From Dryococelus australis (taxonomy: Eukaryota; Arthropoda; Insecta; Phasmatodea; Phasmatidae): a DNA stretch of 64,000 nt. Below the pieces are notes generated by a model. The model saw only the letters and a program-made list of their open reading frames with translations, had not been told where the DNA came from and made no database searches. Shown piece after piece: positions 34,630 to 45,009 of this stretch. The DNA lies in assembly GCA_029891345.1 (NCBI GenBank), contig CM057000.1, positions 135,125,663 to 135,189,662 on the forward strand. Reading direction: 5' to 3'. Positions within the stretch are counted from its first letter, which is position 1; every line of letters starts with the position of its first letter. A program made the translations under genes and the position numbers.

Positions 34630-34885
34630 TTGCATGACACACATTCCTCCCATCCCCACCCACACCCCAGGCCAATCGCATGTCTCGTCGCTCCACATGT
34701 CTCACCATTTACTTACCATAGTTCATCTACATCCACACGAGCCATCAACCCATCACCCGACACTAGCCACCCTCTCCCCCACACCATCAGTAACTCGTAA
34801 TAGTTCGTCACCCTCACCATTCACCCTCTCTACCACACCTCATATGTCTCTCATTCCGTCATTAGCGTTTACTGTCTCGTCATAA
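34630..34885. repeat. C-rich low-complexity tract
   Basis: The plus strand is dominated by CAC, CCC and CTC. The 83-codon frame through it, rich in S, T, P and H, reflects composition. It resembles the reverse complement of the GT-rich tract at 20882-21215 in style. Confidence 0.6.
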
Positions 34886-35007
34886 TCGCCTGAAGAGTGA
34901 CTACCCACCGATGCAGCAAGAGGTATTGACAGCAACACTTGCTGGCTCTCAAAAGACGAATCCTTGCAGTTCTTGATGTGGTTCTACAAATTATCACCAT
35001 GCATGAA

Positions 35008-35430
35008 CTACATATACCCATTGTCATAAAGCTTCATCTTGCGAGTTCCCTCATCGTCAGCGAACCTTTTAAGTAGCGTATTAACAGGAGATAACGAAGT
35101 CAACACATGCTGTCTCGAATCAAGAAAAAGAGGCTCTACATTTATAGATACTAACGTATCTTTAAATAATCGTTTCTGCCAAACATTGTACCACAGTTGG
35201 TACATGATAGTGATTTGGAGGTCGGTCTTTTTTAATGTTGGTTTCTTTGATGTCGACGTGCAAGGTAGCTTTTGCTTAAGATCTTTCGAAAGTAGCAACA
35301 CTGTTTTCCGTGCCATATTCCAGTAGTGGAAGAAGGTACATCAATAGAGGTAAGCTTTACAGTAGACTTCGTACAATCATAGGCTTGCGTCTTCTTCTTG
35401 AAAAAACCTGAAGTTCTTTCCACAGTAGCA
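35008..35430 (-). other. Unrecognised coding-like fragment
   Basis: Two minus-strand frames join with one frameshift near 35315. The upstream frame has ATVERTSGFFKKKTQAYD and a KLTSIDVPSSTTG segment. The downstream frame begins MARKTVLLLSKDLKQK and continues about 100 codons, with a balanced amino-acid composition unlike the low-complexity sequence around it. No family is recognised. It could be an old processed pseudogene, an exon or chance. The frameshift argues against a functional gene as given. Confidence 0.3.
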
Positions 35431-35599
35431 ACTTGTGTATTTACTTTGCCTAGCTTTGCTCTATAATAGGCCTACGCTTACTAACACATTTAATAAGTAA
35501 GACTTAAGCATTTTAATGTCTACATTCAACCAGGCATTTTATCTAGTTCCTTGATAACATTGGTATGCAGTTATATCTTAAACAGTTTCTTCCAGACAA

Positions 35600-36065
35600 G
35601 TTCTCCACTCAGCAACACACACACCACAATCAACCACACATGCACCACAATCAGCACATGTACCACAATCAACAACAAATGCACCACAATCAGTACCATA
35701 ATAACCACATTCAGCACCACATGCACCACAATTAGTACCACATGCACCACAGTAAGTACCACATGCACCACAATAAGTACCACATGCGCCACAATCAACA
35801 TCATATGTACCGCAATCAGCAACACAGCCAGCACTATATGCACCACAATCAGCATTACATGCACCACAATCAGTACAAAATGCACTACAATCAGCATAAC
35901 ATGCACCACAGTCAGCGTAACATGCACCACAATCAGCACCACAATAATCACCACATGCACCATAATAAACACCATATGCACCACAATTAGCACCACATGC
36001 ACCACAATCAGCATGTTGTGCACTACAATCAGAAAGACATGCACCACAATAAGTACCACATACCA
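35600..36065. repeat. 21-bp minisatellite, open in several frames
   Basis: About 22 units of roughly ACATGCACCACAATCAGTAC plus one base. The period is 21 bp, a multiple of three, and the unit has no stop in most frames. As a result long frames run through on both strands: 273 codons plus (heptad TTCTTIS), 197 codons minus (heptad like CGACYAD), 162 codons minus (VHVVLIV). No frame stands out as the real one and no start context or flanking domain supports translation. Confidence 0.85.
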
Positions 36066-36469
36066 TCAGCTCCTTATGCACACCAATCCACACCAATATG
36101 CACCAATCCACATCGCAAACTTCGATCAATCCCAATGCTTCGATATATACGAATCCTTCTATCAATCCCAATCATTCGCAATCAGCTCCGCAATCAGATT
36201 CGCAATCTTCCTATCACTCTCACGATATTTCCAGTGCCCCAAGTTTCAGAATATCCTTTCAAAATATCACTCTGTGTACACTGCATTTGACAGAGTTTGC
36301 ACTGAAATGCTATACTTGAACTTCTCATTCTGCAGGTCGTTATTTCAGGCTCCAGGGTGTAAGCCCAGTTGAGTCACATTTGCATTTCCCTTTACACGAG
36401 GAATTCAGTTACACAGAGCAAGGTAAAAAGGTATTTCGTTTTAAATATTATATGCACGAAATTATTTTT

Positions 36470-36770
36470 AGGGAAGAAAGAAAAACATGTGAATACTCTG
36501 AGAAAAACCATTTGCCCCACTCGCAACAGCAGGAACCGCGATGTCATGCGACCATGACCTTGACCTCTTGACACCGTCTCGGACGACATCTACATTAGGG
36601 ATGAAGGGAAAAAAGCCATACCTTGTATATGAAACATGGAAAAACTCTGAGAAAATCCATTTGCCATGCTCATAATAGCAGGAACCTTGACAACAAGCAA
36701 CTTTGACCTTGACCTCGGATGATGTCATGCGACCTTGATCTTGACCTTCGGACACCATCTCGAATGTTAT
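36470..36770. repeat. Two-unit repeat with TGACCTTGAC motifs
   Basis: About 170-bp unit, twice: AACTCTGAGAAAA-ATCCATTTGCC, then CA(A)TAGCAGGAACC, then one or more GACCTTGACC blocks, then GACACC(G/A)TCTCG. It resembles later units of the degenerate array at 33300-34480. TGACCTTGA is the reverse complement of TCAAGGTCA. Confidence 0.65.
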
Positions 36771-36849
36771 TTACCTCTTTAAAACAAAAATTAATCGCAA
36801 TTTTTTAGAAAATTTTAAAATCGCAGGAAAAAGTATAAGACCTTGGCTT

Positions 36850-38501
36850 CATCTACGACGAAGCTGAAGACTTAAGGTTTGCATTACACTGTGCTATGGA
36901 ATATTTGGTATCACTTATTATTTTTATACGTTTATGCAATTGTAGGCGTTGCCTACCTGAGAGATTATTTTAGGTTCGATCCTTTGCAGTAATCGAGCGC
37001 TAAGGACGACGGTGGCACTTACATTAAATGTCTCATCGCCTCTAAAAGTAAGGCACCAACCGGCGTGCAGAATACAACAAGAAACTGCAGAGGTCGATCA
37101 CATCAATACGATCCTATTATATATTTTTGTATTTAATAATAATGACGAATGCGTGCTGTAGGTCTATGTATTACCTTAAACGTTCAGTAAAAGTAATTTT
37201 ACAGTTCTTCCCAAGAGTTCATCTTTATTAACAAGAAAGAACATATACCTTCTTTTTACGCCCTGAAATAGAACAGGTATATGTGTACATCTCGGTTATG
37301 AATTTTAATTTATTTTTGTAGTTGAGACAGAATACTGTACGTGGAACAACCGACGGCTTTACCTTACGACCACCTTGACGGGTTATACAGAGAGAGAATA
37401 TTTTCCCTCGAGTATTTTCGTTCTACTACCAGGCGCGCAGCGTGCGCCAATGAGGATGCCCGTTGCAACCGCTGCGTGGAGGGGGCGACCTGTGTTTGGA
37501 GAGGGGGGGGGGGGGGTGTGGTTGTAGGGGTAGGTGCCGCCACTGATAACCGGATTAGAGAAGACTTAGAAATGAATACCCTCCAGGGGAAGGAAATATT
37601 GTGGCAAGCGATGCGTGAAACGTTGCGCCAACATTATCGCTCCGCAAAGGCGACCTTCTTTTGAAGCGTCGGCCCAGGGCGCTACAGTTTGCTTTGGTTA
37701 CCCCAGTTCCACGAAAAAAAAAAAAAAAAAAAAAAAGGTATAAATTTTATTTCATCACCGCTGGCGGATCCAGCCTTCCTCGTCTGTTTCTGCATGTTCG
37801 TTTTCTTGGCAAAAACATCTCAGGTACACGCAAGATACATAAACACGCGAATAATTTTCACGCTTGGTCGATAATTTTTAAACAAAAGAACGTTACTCTC
37901 TTAGGTCATAGTCGAATTGGTTATTTAGTTATTTATTACATTGCCAGTTCTGCACATTCGTGACCGTTAATTCGTTAGTAGCTACAATATTTTAATACTC
38001 TTACACTAAAGCGTAGTTTTGCATACACTCACCATCGTTAACGTCAAAATGCTTTGGAAATTTTTTATCGTAACCTAACCTTTTTTTAAGCGGTTTGAAT
38101 AGAAGTAACATGCTACAAGAAAGCAAGTGTGAGTTAATTAATAAGAGTTTGTATTTTATATTTTCTCTAGTCTATAAATCTTAATTTACCCACATATTTC
38201 CAGCTATTCAAAATTTTGCAACAAACTGTATGTTACAGTTTGGCCCGGGCAACGATGCACATGTTTCTTGTTTTAAAACGATATCGTGTAAGATGGCCAA
38301 GGCACTCCTTAAATAATTTAATATATAAAACCATATTATCATTTCACTTGGCAACTTTAAGGAATAAACAATTGCAAAATTATAAACAACGAGAGACATG
38401 TCTACCGACCCTAAATCCACCGTCGAATATTGGCACATACAGAAATAACTGAAATGCTTATTCCTCATTCTGCCATTCCTTCGAATAAGGAGCAAATACG
38501 G
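36850..38501. other. No gene recognised; G-run and A-run
   Basis: Contains a G-run at about 37503-37516 and an A-run at about 37713-37736. The 107-codon plus frame at 37341-37664 crosses the G-run and shows no domain. Confidence 0.5.
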
Positions 38502-39496
38502 CGTAACGCTTGTGGTTGAAGGACTTTATTATGCGCCGCGCCATCTACGTTTATTTAAGCACTGTTATTAAACCAACTCAATTTTATTTGATGTAAATAT
38601 TGTTTACTGTGTGTAGTAATATTTATTTCACGCCATGTTTAACTACATAATTTATTTCATATATATTTTATTGTGTAATTATCAATATTTCATATATTTT
38701 GCTGTTATAAGTGTTTCCAAGTGTTATGTGCTAATATTCATTCACGTGGCAGTTAACATGAGCAGTTGTTTACGGTTGCCGGGGCAACCTCGTGACGCAC
38801 TGGAGTAGCCGCACCACGATTGGAGAGTCGAATTAAGCCAGGCCTATATGAGGTAGCGTTAGAGGAAGACATTTTGCTTTCGATTGGAACCACCAAGATG
38901 GCTACGACGGTGTCACAGACCCGGTATAATTTTATTTAATTTGAGAAGGAAAAGTCTGAGTTTCGTCGCCGAGGTGTAGCAGGCAGCCTACGGGTGAAGA
39001 CGTGATTAGTGAGAAGAACAGAAGACGAAACTAGGGCATTTCCTTCTCAAACTTAATAAAATTCTACCGAGTCTGCGACGCCGTCGCAGCCCACCTGGTG
39101 GTTCCAATCGAAATCAAAATGTCTTCCTCTAACGCTACCTCAATAGGCCTGGCTTAATTCGACTCTCCAATCGTGGTGCGGCTACTCTAGTGCGTCAAGA
39201 GGTTGCCCTGGCAACCATAAACAACGGCTCATGTTTACTGCCACGTGACTGGAAATCAACACATAACAATCGAACAATTGAAAATACTTATAACAGCAAA
39301 ATATAGGAAATATTGATTATTACGTAATAAAATATATATGAAATAAATTATGTGGTTAAACATGACTTGAAAATAAATATTACTACGCATAGTAAACAAT
39401 ATTTTAATTTAAAAAAATTAAGTTGGTTTAATAACAGTGCATAAATAAACCTAGATGGCGCGGCGCATAATAGAGTCCTTTAACTACAAGCGTTAC
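38502..39496. repeat. 1-kb palindrome (arms about 470 bp, 55-bp spacer)
   Basis: The left arm is 38502-38967 and the right arm 39023-39496, in inverted orientation. The ends read GTAACGCTTGT and ACAAGCGTTAC. Arm blocks pair throughout: GCGCCGCGCCATCTA with TAGATGGCGCGGCGC, GCCGCACCACGATTGGAGAG with CTCTCCAATCGTGGTGCGGC, GAAGACATTTTG with CAAAATGTCTTC. The arms differ at scattered sites, by eye roughly one in ten. There is no coding capacity. It could be two head-to-head copies of a 470-bp repeat or a foldback transposon. Confidence 0.85.
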
Positions 39497-40752
39497 AACG
39501 GGAGAACGAGCTATCGTTTTTTGTTTCTCAATAATACTTTTTTTTTTTAGGAACAACTGACTAATTACGGCTACTGTTTAGTTGATGAAAAGTTTAAAAC
39601 GTCGTCTCATTCATTAGTTCAAATGTCTACTATTAATGGAATTGTAAAGGTATTTTTTTAGGACATTTAGCGTAAGAAATTAAAGTACATTGTTCATTTG
39701 TATATTTTACATTCTCATTTAGTATTCGAAGCATTGTACAAATAGGTATTTGAGTCTGTGAGGTGGTTATGTATATCAAAGTGTTTAAGGTTCTATCAGC
39801 CATTACGTATTATGTCAGAATTTCAACTTGTTTATGCTATGAGAGAATATTTCCCACTGGGTTTTTTTTCCATCTCGGCCTAGCGACGTAAAGGAAAATA
39901 TCGGCTGAGAGATTACAAGGCGTTTTATGAGCACTGGGACGCACGTTTGCCAATACATTATAACCAATCCAATTTCTCCTGTACCAAAAATTCGCTAACT
40001 CATCATCTTTTTTAAATTTATTTTCTCCAAGTCTGTTCACCCAAAACTTTATTTCCCTCTTAGGCTATATTTTTCTAGGACGGATTTTGCCAATCCATTC
40101 TATTATTGCTTAGTTCATTATATGCACGAAATTAATAAAATTATCCCTATACTATGAATATGTGTCCTGAATTAAATTTCATTTATTTTTAAGTCTTAAA
40201 TGGTTCCTATGTTTGTTTCGTTTTTCTACAAATAAAACCAATGACTTAAGTTCCATAGTTCACCTGTATTTCGTCCTTCGTGTTTATAAGAATTATTCAT
40301 AAGCACACTAGATTTTATTTGGTCTTATAAGGTCAGCCATTTGTGTTTTGCCTTACTTTTTCAGCCCTTCCAATATAAATCTCAATCGGAGAAGTTTCTG
40401 TATCTGCTTATTCTTAAATAGGTTTTTAAAGCGCAACTCGCGTACAGCATCACGAATATTTTCGTGATTAAAAGTATTTCGTGTCACTAAGTATTGCGAG
40501 AATAAGTGGAGGGGTGAGCCCTAGCAACTCAATTCGTGTGCATGTTTTCTTTAAAAATGTTATATCCTACTGTCAAAGAAATATTAAGTAAAGAATATTT
40601 GCGTGTAAAAATAAAAACATAATTATTTTTATACACAATCCATTCAACATAAAACATGGGCAATATCACATAGAATGAGCCGCAATACATTTATCGAAAG
40701 ATATCTGCCTTGTCCAAACTGTCCAAATAAATGTTGGGCTGTAATTTCAAAG
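39497..40752. other. AT-rich, nothing recognised
   Basis: No repeat boundary, RNA gene or domain is seen. Confidence 0.5.
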
Positions 40753-41010
40753 CTAAACTAATTCAAGTATAGTCGAAAACACCAGTAACCCGCATAGAGA
40801 AACATATTTCTTGGAGTCTCTGGGACTGTCATCGCAAGTGGACAGACTAGTCTCCTGTGCTATGAAACAGTCGTCATAGTATGAAACGGTTATATTTTTG
40901 ATCGTCACCTCAGCTGCTTCTGCCTTGACATCTGGCTGAGCAACAGCAGGATCAATGACAGCAGGACGAGTGTCAGCTGCCCCATGGAGACACATTGCCG
41001 GGTGCTGATC
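40753..41010 (-). other. Unrecognised coding-like fragment, left part
   Basis: The minus-strand frame is open up to the edge of the family A MITE at 41016. It reads QHPAMCLHGAADTRPAVIDP, then a DVKAEAAEVTIKN stretch and DDCFIAQETSLST, before a stop at 40753. The composition looks protein-like and differs from the surroundings. Minus-strand sequence beyond the MITE (41392-41640) also has protein-like segments such as NDVALSGGCTTGPR and DRDPQIRQPEA, but in broken frames. This suggests an old coding sequence split by the MITE. The family is not recognised. Confidence 0.25.
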
Positions 41011-41015
41011 AGGTA

Positions 41016-41389
41016 TACGCTGTTCACGGCAAAATGAGCACTTTGACTTATGCAAAATTAACATTGTCATAGACCTCGTCACTTTATTCATGCGTCGGTC
41101 AAGCGCAACTGTGAAAACATTACAAAATAAAATTTCTAGCAAATCTGCTCATTTTTGCACTTCGATGTAGTAAAAAAAAAAACAGAAAGTGAAAGAAATA
41201 ATTTAAGTTATCACAAATGGTTATCTGGCACTTTTTATTCCACGTTAAGACATGGAAGTGCTTTCCATTCATCGTTACGAACTTTACTGGGCGTATGTCA
41301 CTCAGTTCCCCCTTTAAAATATGTGCAGGTTGAGATAGTGACTTTTTTCTAAGGTTAATTTCGAAAGTGCTCACTATCGTGAACAGCCT
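41016..41389. mobile_element. Family A MITE (reverse)
   Basis: Left terminus ACGCTGTTCACGGCAAAATG after GGTAT, right terminus GCTCACTATCGTGAACAGCC before TCTAGG. It lacks about 50 bp after the left terminus compared with other reverse copies. The internal landmarks TCATGCGTCGGTCAAG and GAACTTTACTGGGCGTATG are present. Confidence 0.85.
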
Positions 41390-41649
41390 CTAGGCAAGAG
41401 GCCGCTGGTATTAATCTGGGGCCAGTGGTACATCCACCTGAGAGTGCAACGTCATTGGTCGCAGGCATGCTCAATCACATACAGCAGAATTACCGATGAG
41501 TTCTCCTACATCCTCAGGCTTCTGGTTGGCGGATTTGCGGGTCTCGATCAGTGGCGGCCAAGTCTGTCCTGGTCACTTTGTGGTGGGGAAATTCACTTGT
41601 GCAGGAAGACACAGTGTCTTTGATGTAGGCAGGAAGAATAGCTGTTACC

Positions 41650-43352
41650 TTCACGCTAAAAAAAAAATCACAGTTTCCATGATCTACAACTTCTTGTTCA
41701 TGTCGTACAACAGAGGAAAGTGCGAAAATATCCAGTTTTACACTTCACTACCATCGCGAATTCTCATGGATGAGCAAGTAGCTCAGTAGAAGTATTCGAT
41801 GGTAGATTGGCCAGGCGTTAAATTGACATAAATATTTGCGGGTTTATGGAACCCAAAGGGACATGAAGAAGTTATCAAGATATTATTTATTCTCTAGAAG
41901 AATGTCTGTAAAATCACAAAACTTAGGTTGTTGATTCTCTGCATAGTCACAGATCGACGATTCCCATCGTACACACTTTCGTGAATCAGACTCGAATTCC
42001 TTTGTGTGGAGATCAAACCACATTCAGACCTGATACAGACATGTCATTGCAGCTGGTTTGAGAAGCGACGGACATCTATGCTCGGTCTGTAGATTGATGA
42101 TATCTGCTCCTCCTTCATATTATTCGCACATCAGTTTCTTCTGTCCCTACCATGTAATACGGTCCCTGTAGTTATTTCCTTCATAGATCGCATAACACAC
42201 TTCCAACTGGAATGTATGTTATCTTGCCTACAACGCAATCTAGGCCATAGCTGGCCTACTAGTTAGTCAGCCTATCATTAGCTTTCATGCTTTTCTGGTC
42301 GAAGAATATCACAGTTATGGGGGCCTGCAGGACCACGTTTGTATCTTGCTGTCGTTATTATTCATTTTGATATTCTTAAGCACAGAACACTTTTGGCTTT
42401 ATAAATCCTGCAGATTACAGTGCATCTTGAAGCTCACTTCGTCCGAAGCCACTATGCATGTATGTATGCTGCTGTGTACCTTCGCAGTACTCATTATAGT
42501 AACTTCACACATGTTCTTTGTACTTGTACGATGCAAGCAAGTCGTTTGGCAGCAGGCAGAAAGCACGTGTGTATGTGAGAATATATCCACGTATCATAAT
42601 TAGTATTTTGCAGTCTATTAATTTCAAACTAACATGCTCGTCATGTCTTAGGACATTGACGCAATAAACAGGCTCTTTAACACATCCAGGAACAGTATAG
42701 CGGACTGAGTGCATCGGTAATACGTACATTGGTGCTTCACATATATTTGTCGTGTATGTGGGTAACCTCCATTTTCTTTCAAAGTCTGTATTCTTAACCA
42801 CACGTGGCAAATTTCTCTGTTCAAACATACTTTCTTATTTTTAATTTGACAAGCATGTAACAGATAGTTTAAGTATTATACTGCGCTGTCTGCTGATCTG
42901 TATTCTGATTATGTAAGTCTTTTTGTTAGTATCGAAGTTGGATTATGCCACGTAGTTGATTCACTGCTTTATGGGCATGTCAAGGATGTCTCAGATTCAA
43001 TGACCTGAATGTAACATCCATGTCTATGCAATCTTCCTCATTTTTTTAACATCACGACATGTTTGGTGATGCTCAACTGAACATAAAGTAGCATCCATTC
43101 GATCGACTGCAGCTTCAGTTCCATCCCTTCCAGTGCGTGTCCAGTACCAACAATGGTATCTGTGTGAGTGTCATTAAATGGAGCACCAACTCTTACTTCT
43201 AATTACTGACGAAGTGCTCGTATGCTGCAGCGAAGCCCAGCGACTTCACTGACAGAATGTACACCTCGAAATTGTCTGCCATACGTACGGGAACTTTGCG
43301 AATATTTTTGATTCCCCAAATAGTCATTTTGGGCACAGACAGCTCATTAAGC

Positions 43353-43396
<44 letters not shown>

Positions 43397-44690
43397 CAGA
43401 TTTTGATCGTTGATATTCCGACATCTAATCGTGCCACCTCAACAAGGTTGGCCAAATATATGATGCAATCAATCAGGCGAGCAATATTATTGCTCGATAT
43501 ATTCACCTATGTCAAGTAAGCTCCATTTCCTTTTGGTCAGAGTCCTCTCGAAAGAGCAAAGAATTCCATGGAAATGTTTATATTACTTAATCTGGTACAG
43601 CGAATCACACTTTGATGTAAAGTTGTAAAGCCTGTGCAGGAAAGGAAAGTAAACACGAAGGTGCATTTTATTTCTGCTGCCTTTAAAAACGACCAGCTTG
43701 CACAAGCTTGCTGTTGTTTTTGCTATAGGAACTAACCATTAATTTATCCGATAGTGTGAACCTTTACACTAAATGATTCGAGCAGTCAAAATAACGGTAA
43801 CTATCTCGAGTTATGCGATTAGTCGATTGCCTTGGAGTATTCTTATTCAGCAATAATAAGACGATAACAGAACCGAGAGAGGTGCTACTGAACTCAATAT
43901 TCATACTTGATGATATTCCCTGGGAGAAACAGAACTACACACATGAGGGTTATAGAACTGCATTAGGTATATTAAAACGTGGGCTATGTGCACATTCTCC
44001 ATACATGCTTATGTTTTCACCAAAACAATTATTAATGTGTGAGAATACGAACCTGTTGGTATAGTTTCATATGGACGAATCTTCCAATTTGTGGCACTTG
44101 TACGATCACCACAATTATATATATATAGTTGGCAGCGTTTAGATATGTTTTTCCATCGTACTGAGACAAATACGAGTGTTTGGTAAATGTTTAATACTGG
44201 CGCTAAATGCAATAGCAGGTACTGCTGAGGTTGAATTGGTTTATCGTTGGCTGCCAAAAATGTGTTACAAATTATATGTATCATCGTTGAAGTTCGCGCA
44301 AGGTAACCTCAAGTTGCATCTTGACAGAGTGATGATGTGAAAAAATTATGGATGGTTCTGTAACAATGAAACGCATTTCCCTGGTCTTTGCAGATGTTAA
44401 TAAAAATAAATTACATTTTTTTAAATGTCATTTTAGGAATTCCAGCCAAAATATTTTCTTAAAATATTTTTTTAATGCCCACTTTTAGGCAATTATAACT
44501 CCTTGTTTAATAATCCCGACCACTATTTTGCAAATATCTGCAATTAATTAGGAGATTCTTAGTAGGCGAGGCGCAATCCCTGAATTTAAAGTACAAATTT
44601 AATTCTCATAAAGCTCCTGTCGATATAACTTTTTTTTTTTTTTGCTTACCACGCGGAGAGATATTATTTTATATTAATATTTTTTTGCAA
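41650..44690. other. No gene recognised; (AG)n at 43354-43395
   Basis: Mixed-composition sequence with one (AG)n microsatellite of about 20 units. I see no transposase, domain or RNA gene. Confidence 0.5.
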
Positions 44691-44701
44691 AACAATTTTT
44701 T

Positions 44702-45009
44702 TTCTGCCAGTAAAAAAAGAACTCGAATGGGGAGAGAACCCAGGGCGAGGCAACACCCTCCGAATGATGGAGCTGGGACCCGTAGATGCCCGTCATCCCC
44801 GAACATGACATGAAATGATACCCTAGGATGAAATGCAAGGGCTGGGGAAGCGGGAGTCCCTCCGAGAAAACTCGCAGGCAAGCGGCGTCGTCCTGCACGA
44901 TTCCCACATGCGTGAACCCGGGAGTGAACCCGTCGGGGATCGAAGCCGGATCGCCGTGGTGGGAGGCGAGCACGCTAGCCACTGCACCACCGCTGCTCCT
45001 TCTGCCAGT
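44702..45009 (-). repeat. tRNA-derived SINE, copy 3, with 10-bp target duplication
   Basis: The body is 44712-44999, read on the minus strand. It starts AGGAGCAGCGGTGGTGCAGTGG with an A-box-like GTGGCTAGCGTGC, has a B box CTTCGATCCCC (about 44936-44946 on the plus strand), and the shared body CGCATGTGGGAATCGTGCAG. It ends in TTCTTTTTTTA. Both sides carry TTCTGCCAGT (44702-44711 and 45000-45009), a target-primed retroposition signature. Confidence 0.85.

Noticed and set aside
35600-36065. CRISPR-like array
   Set aside because: Units are directly contiguous and degenerate with no unique spacers, and the context is eukaryotic.
35551-36372. 273-codon frame over the 21-bp repeat as a mucin-like gene
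   Set aside because: Equally long frames exist in other frames and on the other strand because the unit has no stops; the non-repeat tail has no domain.
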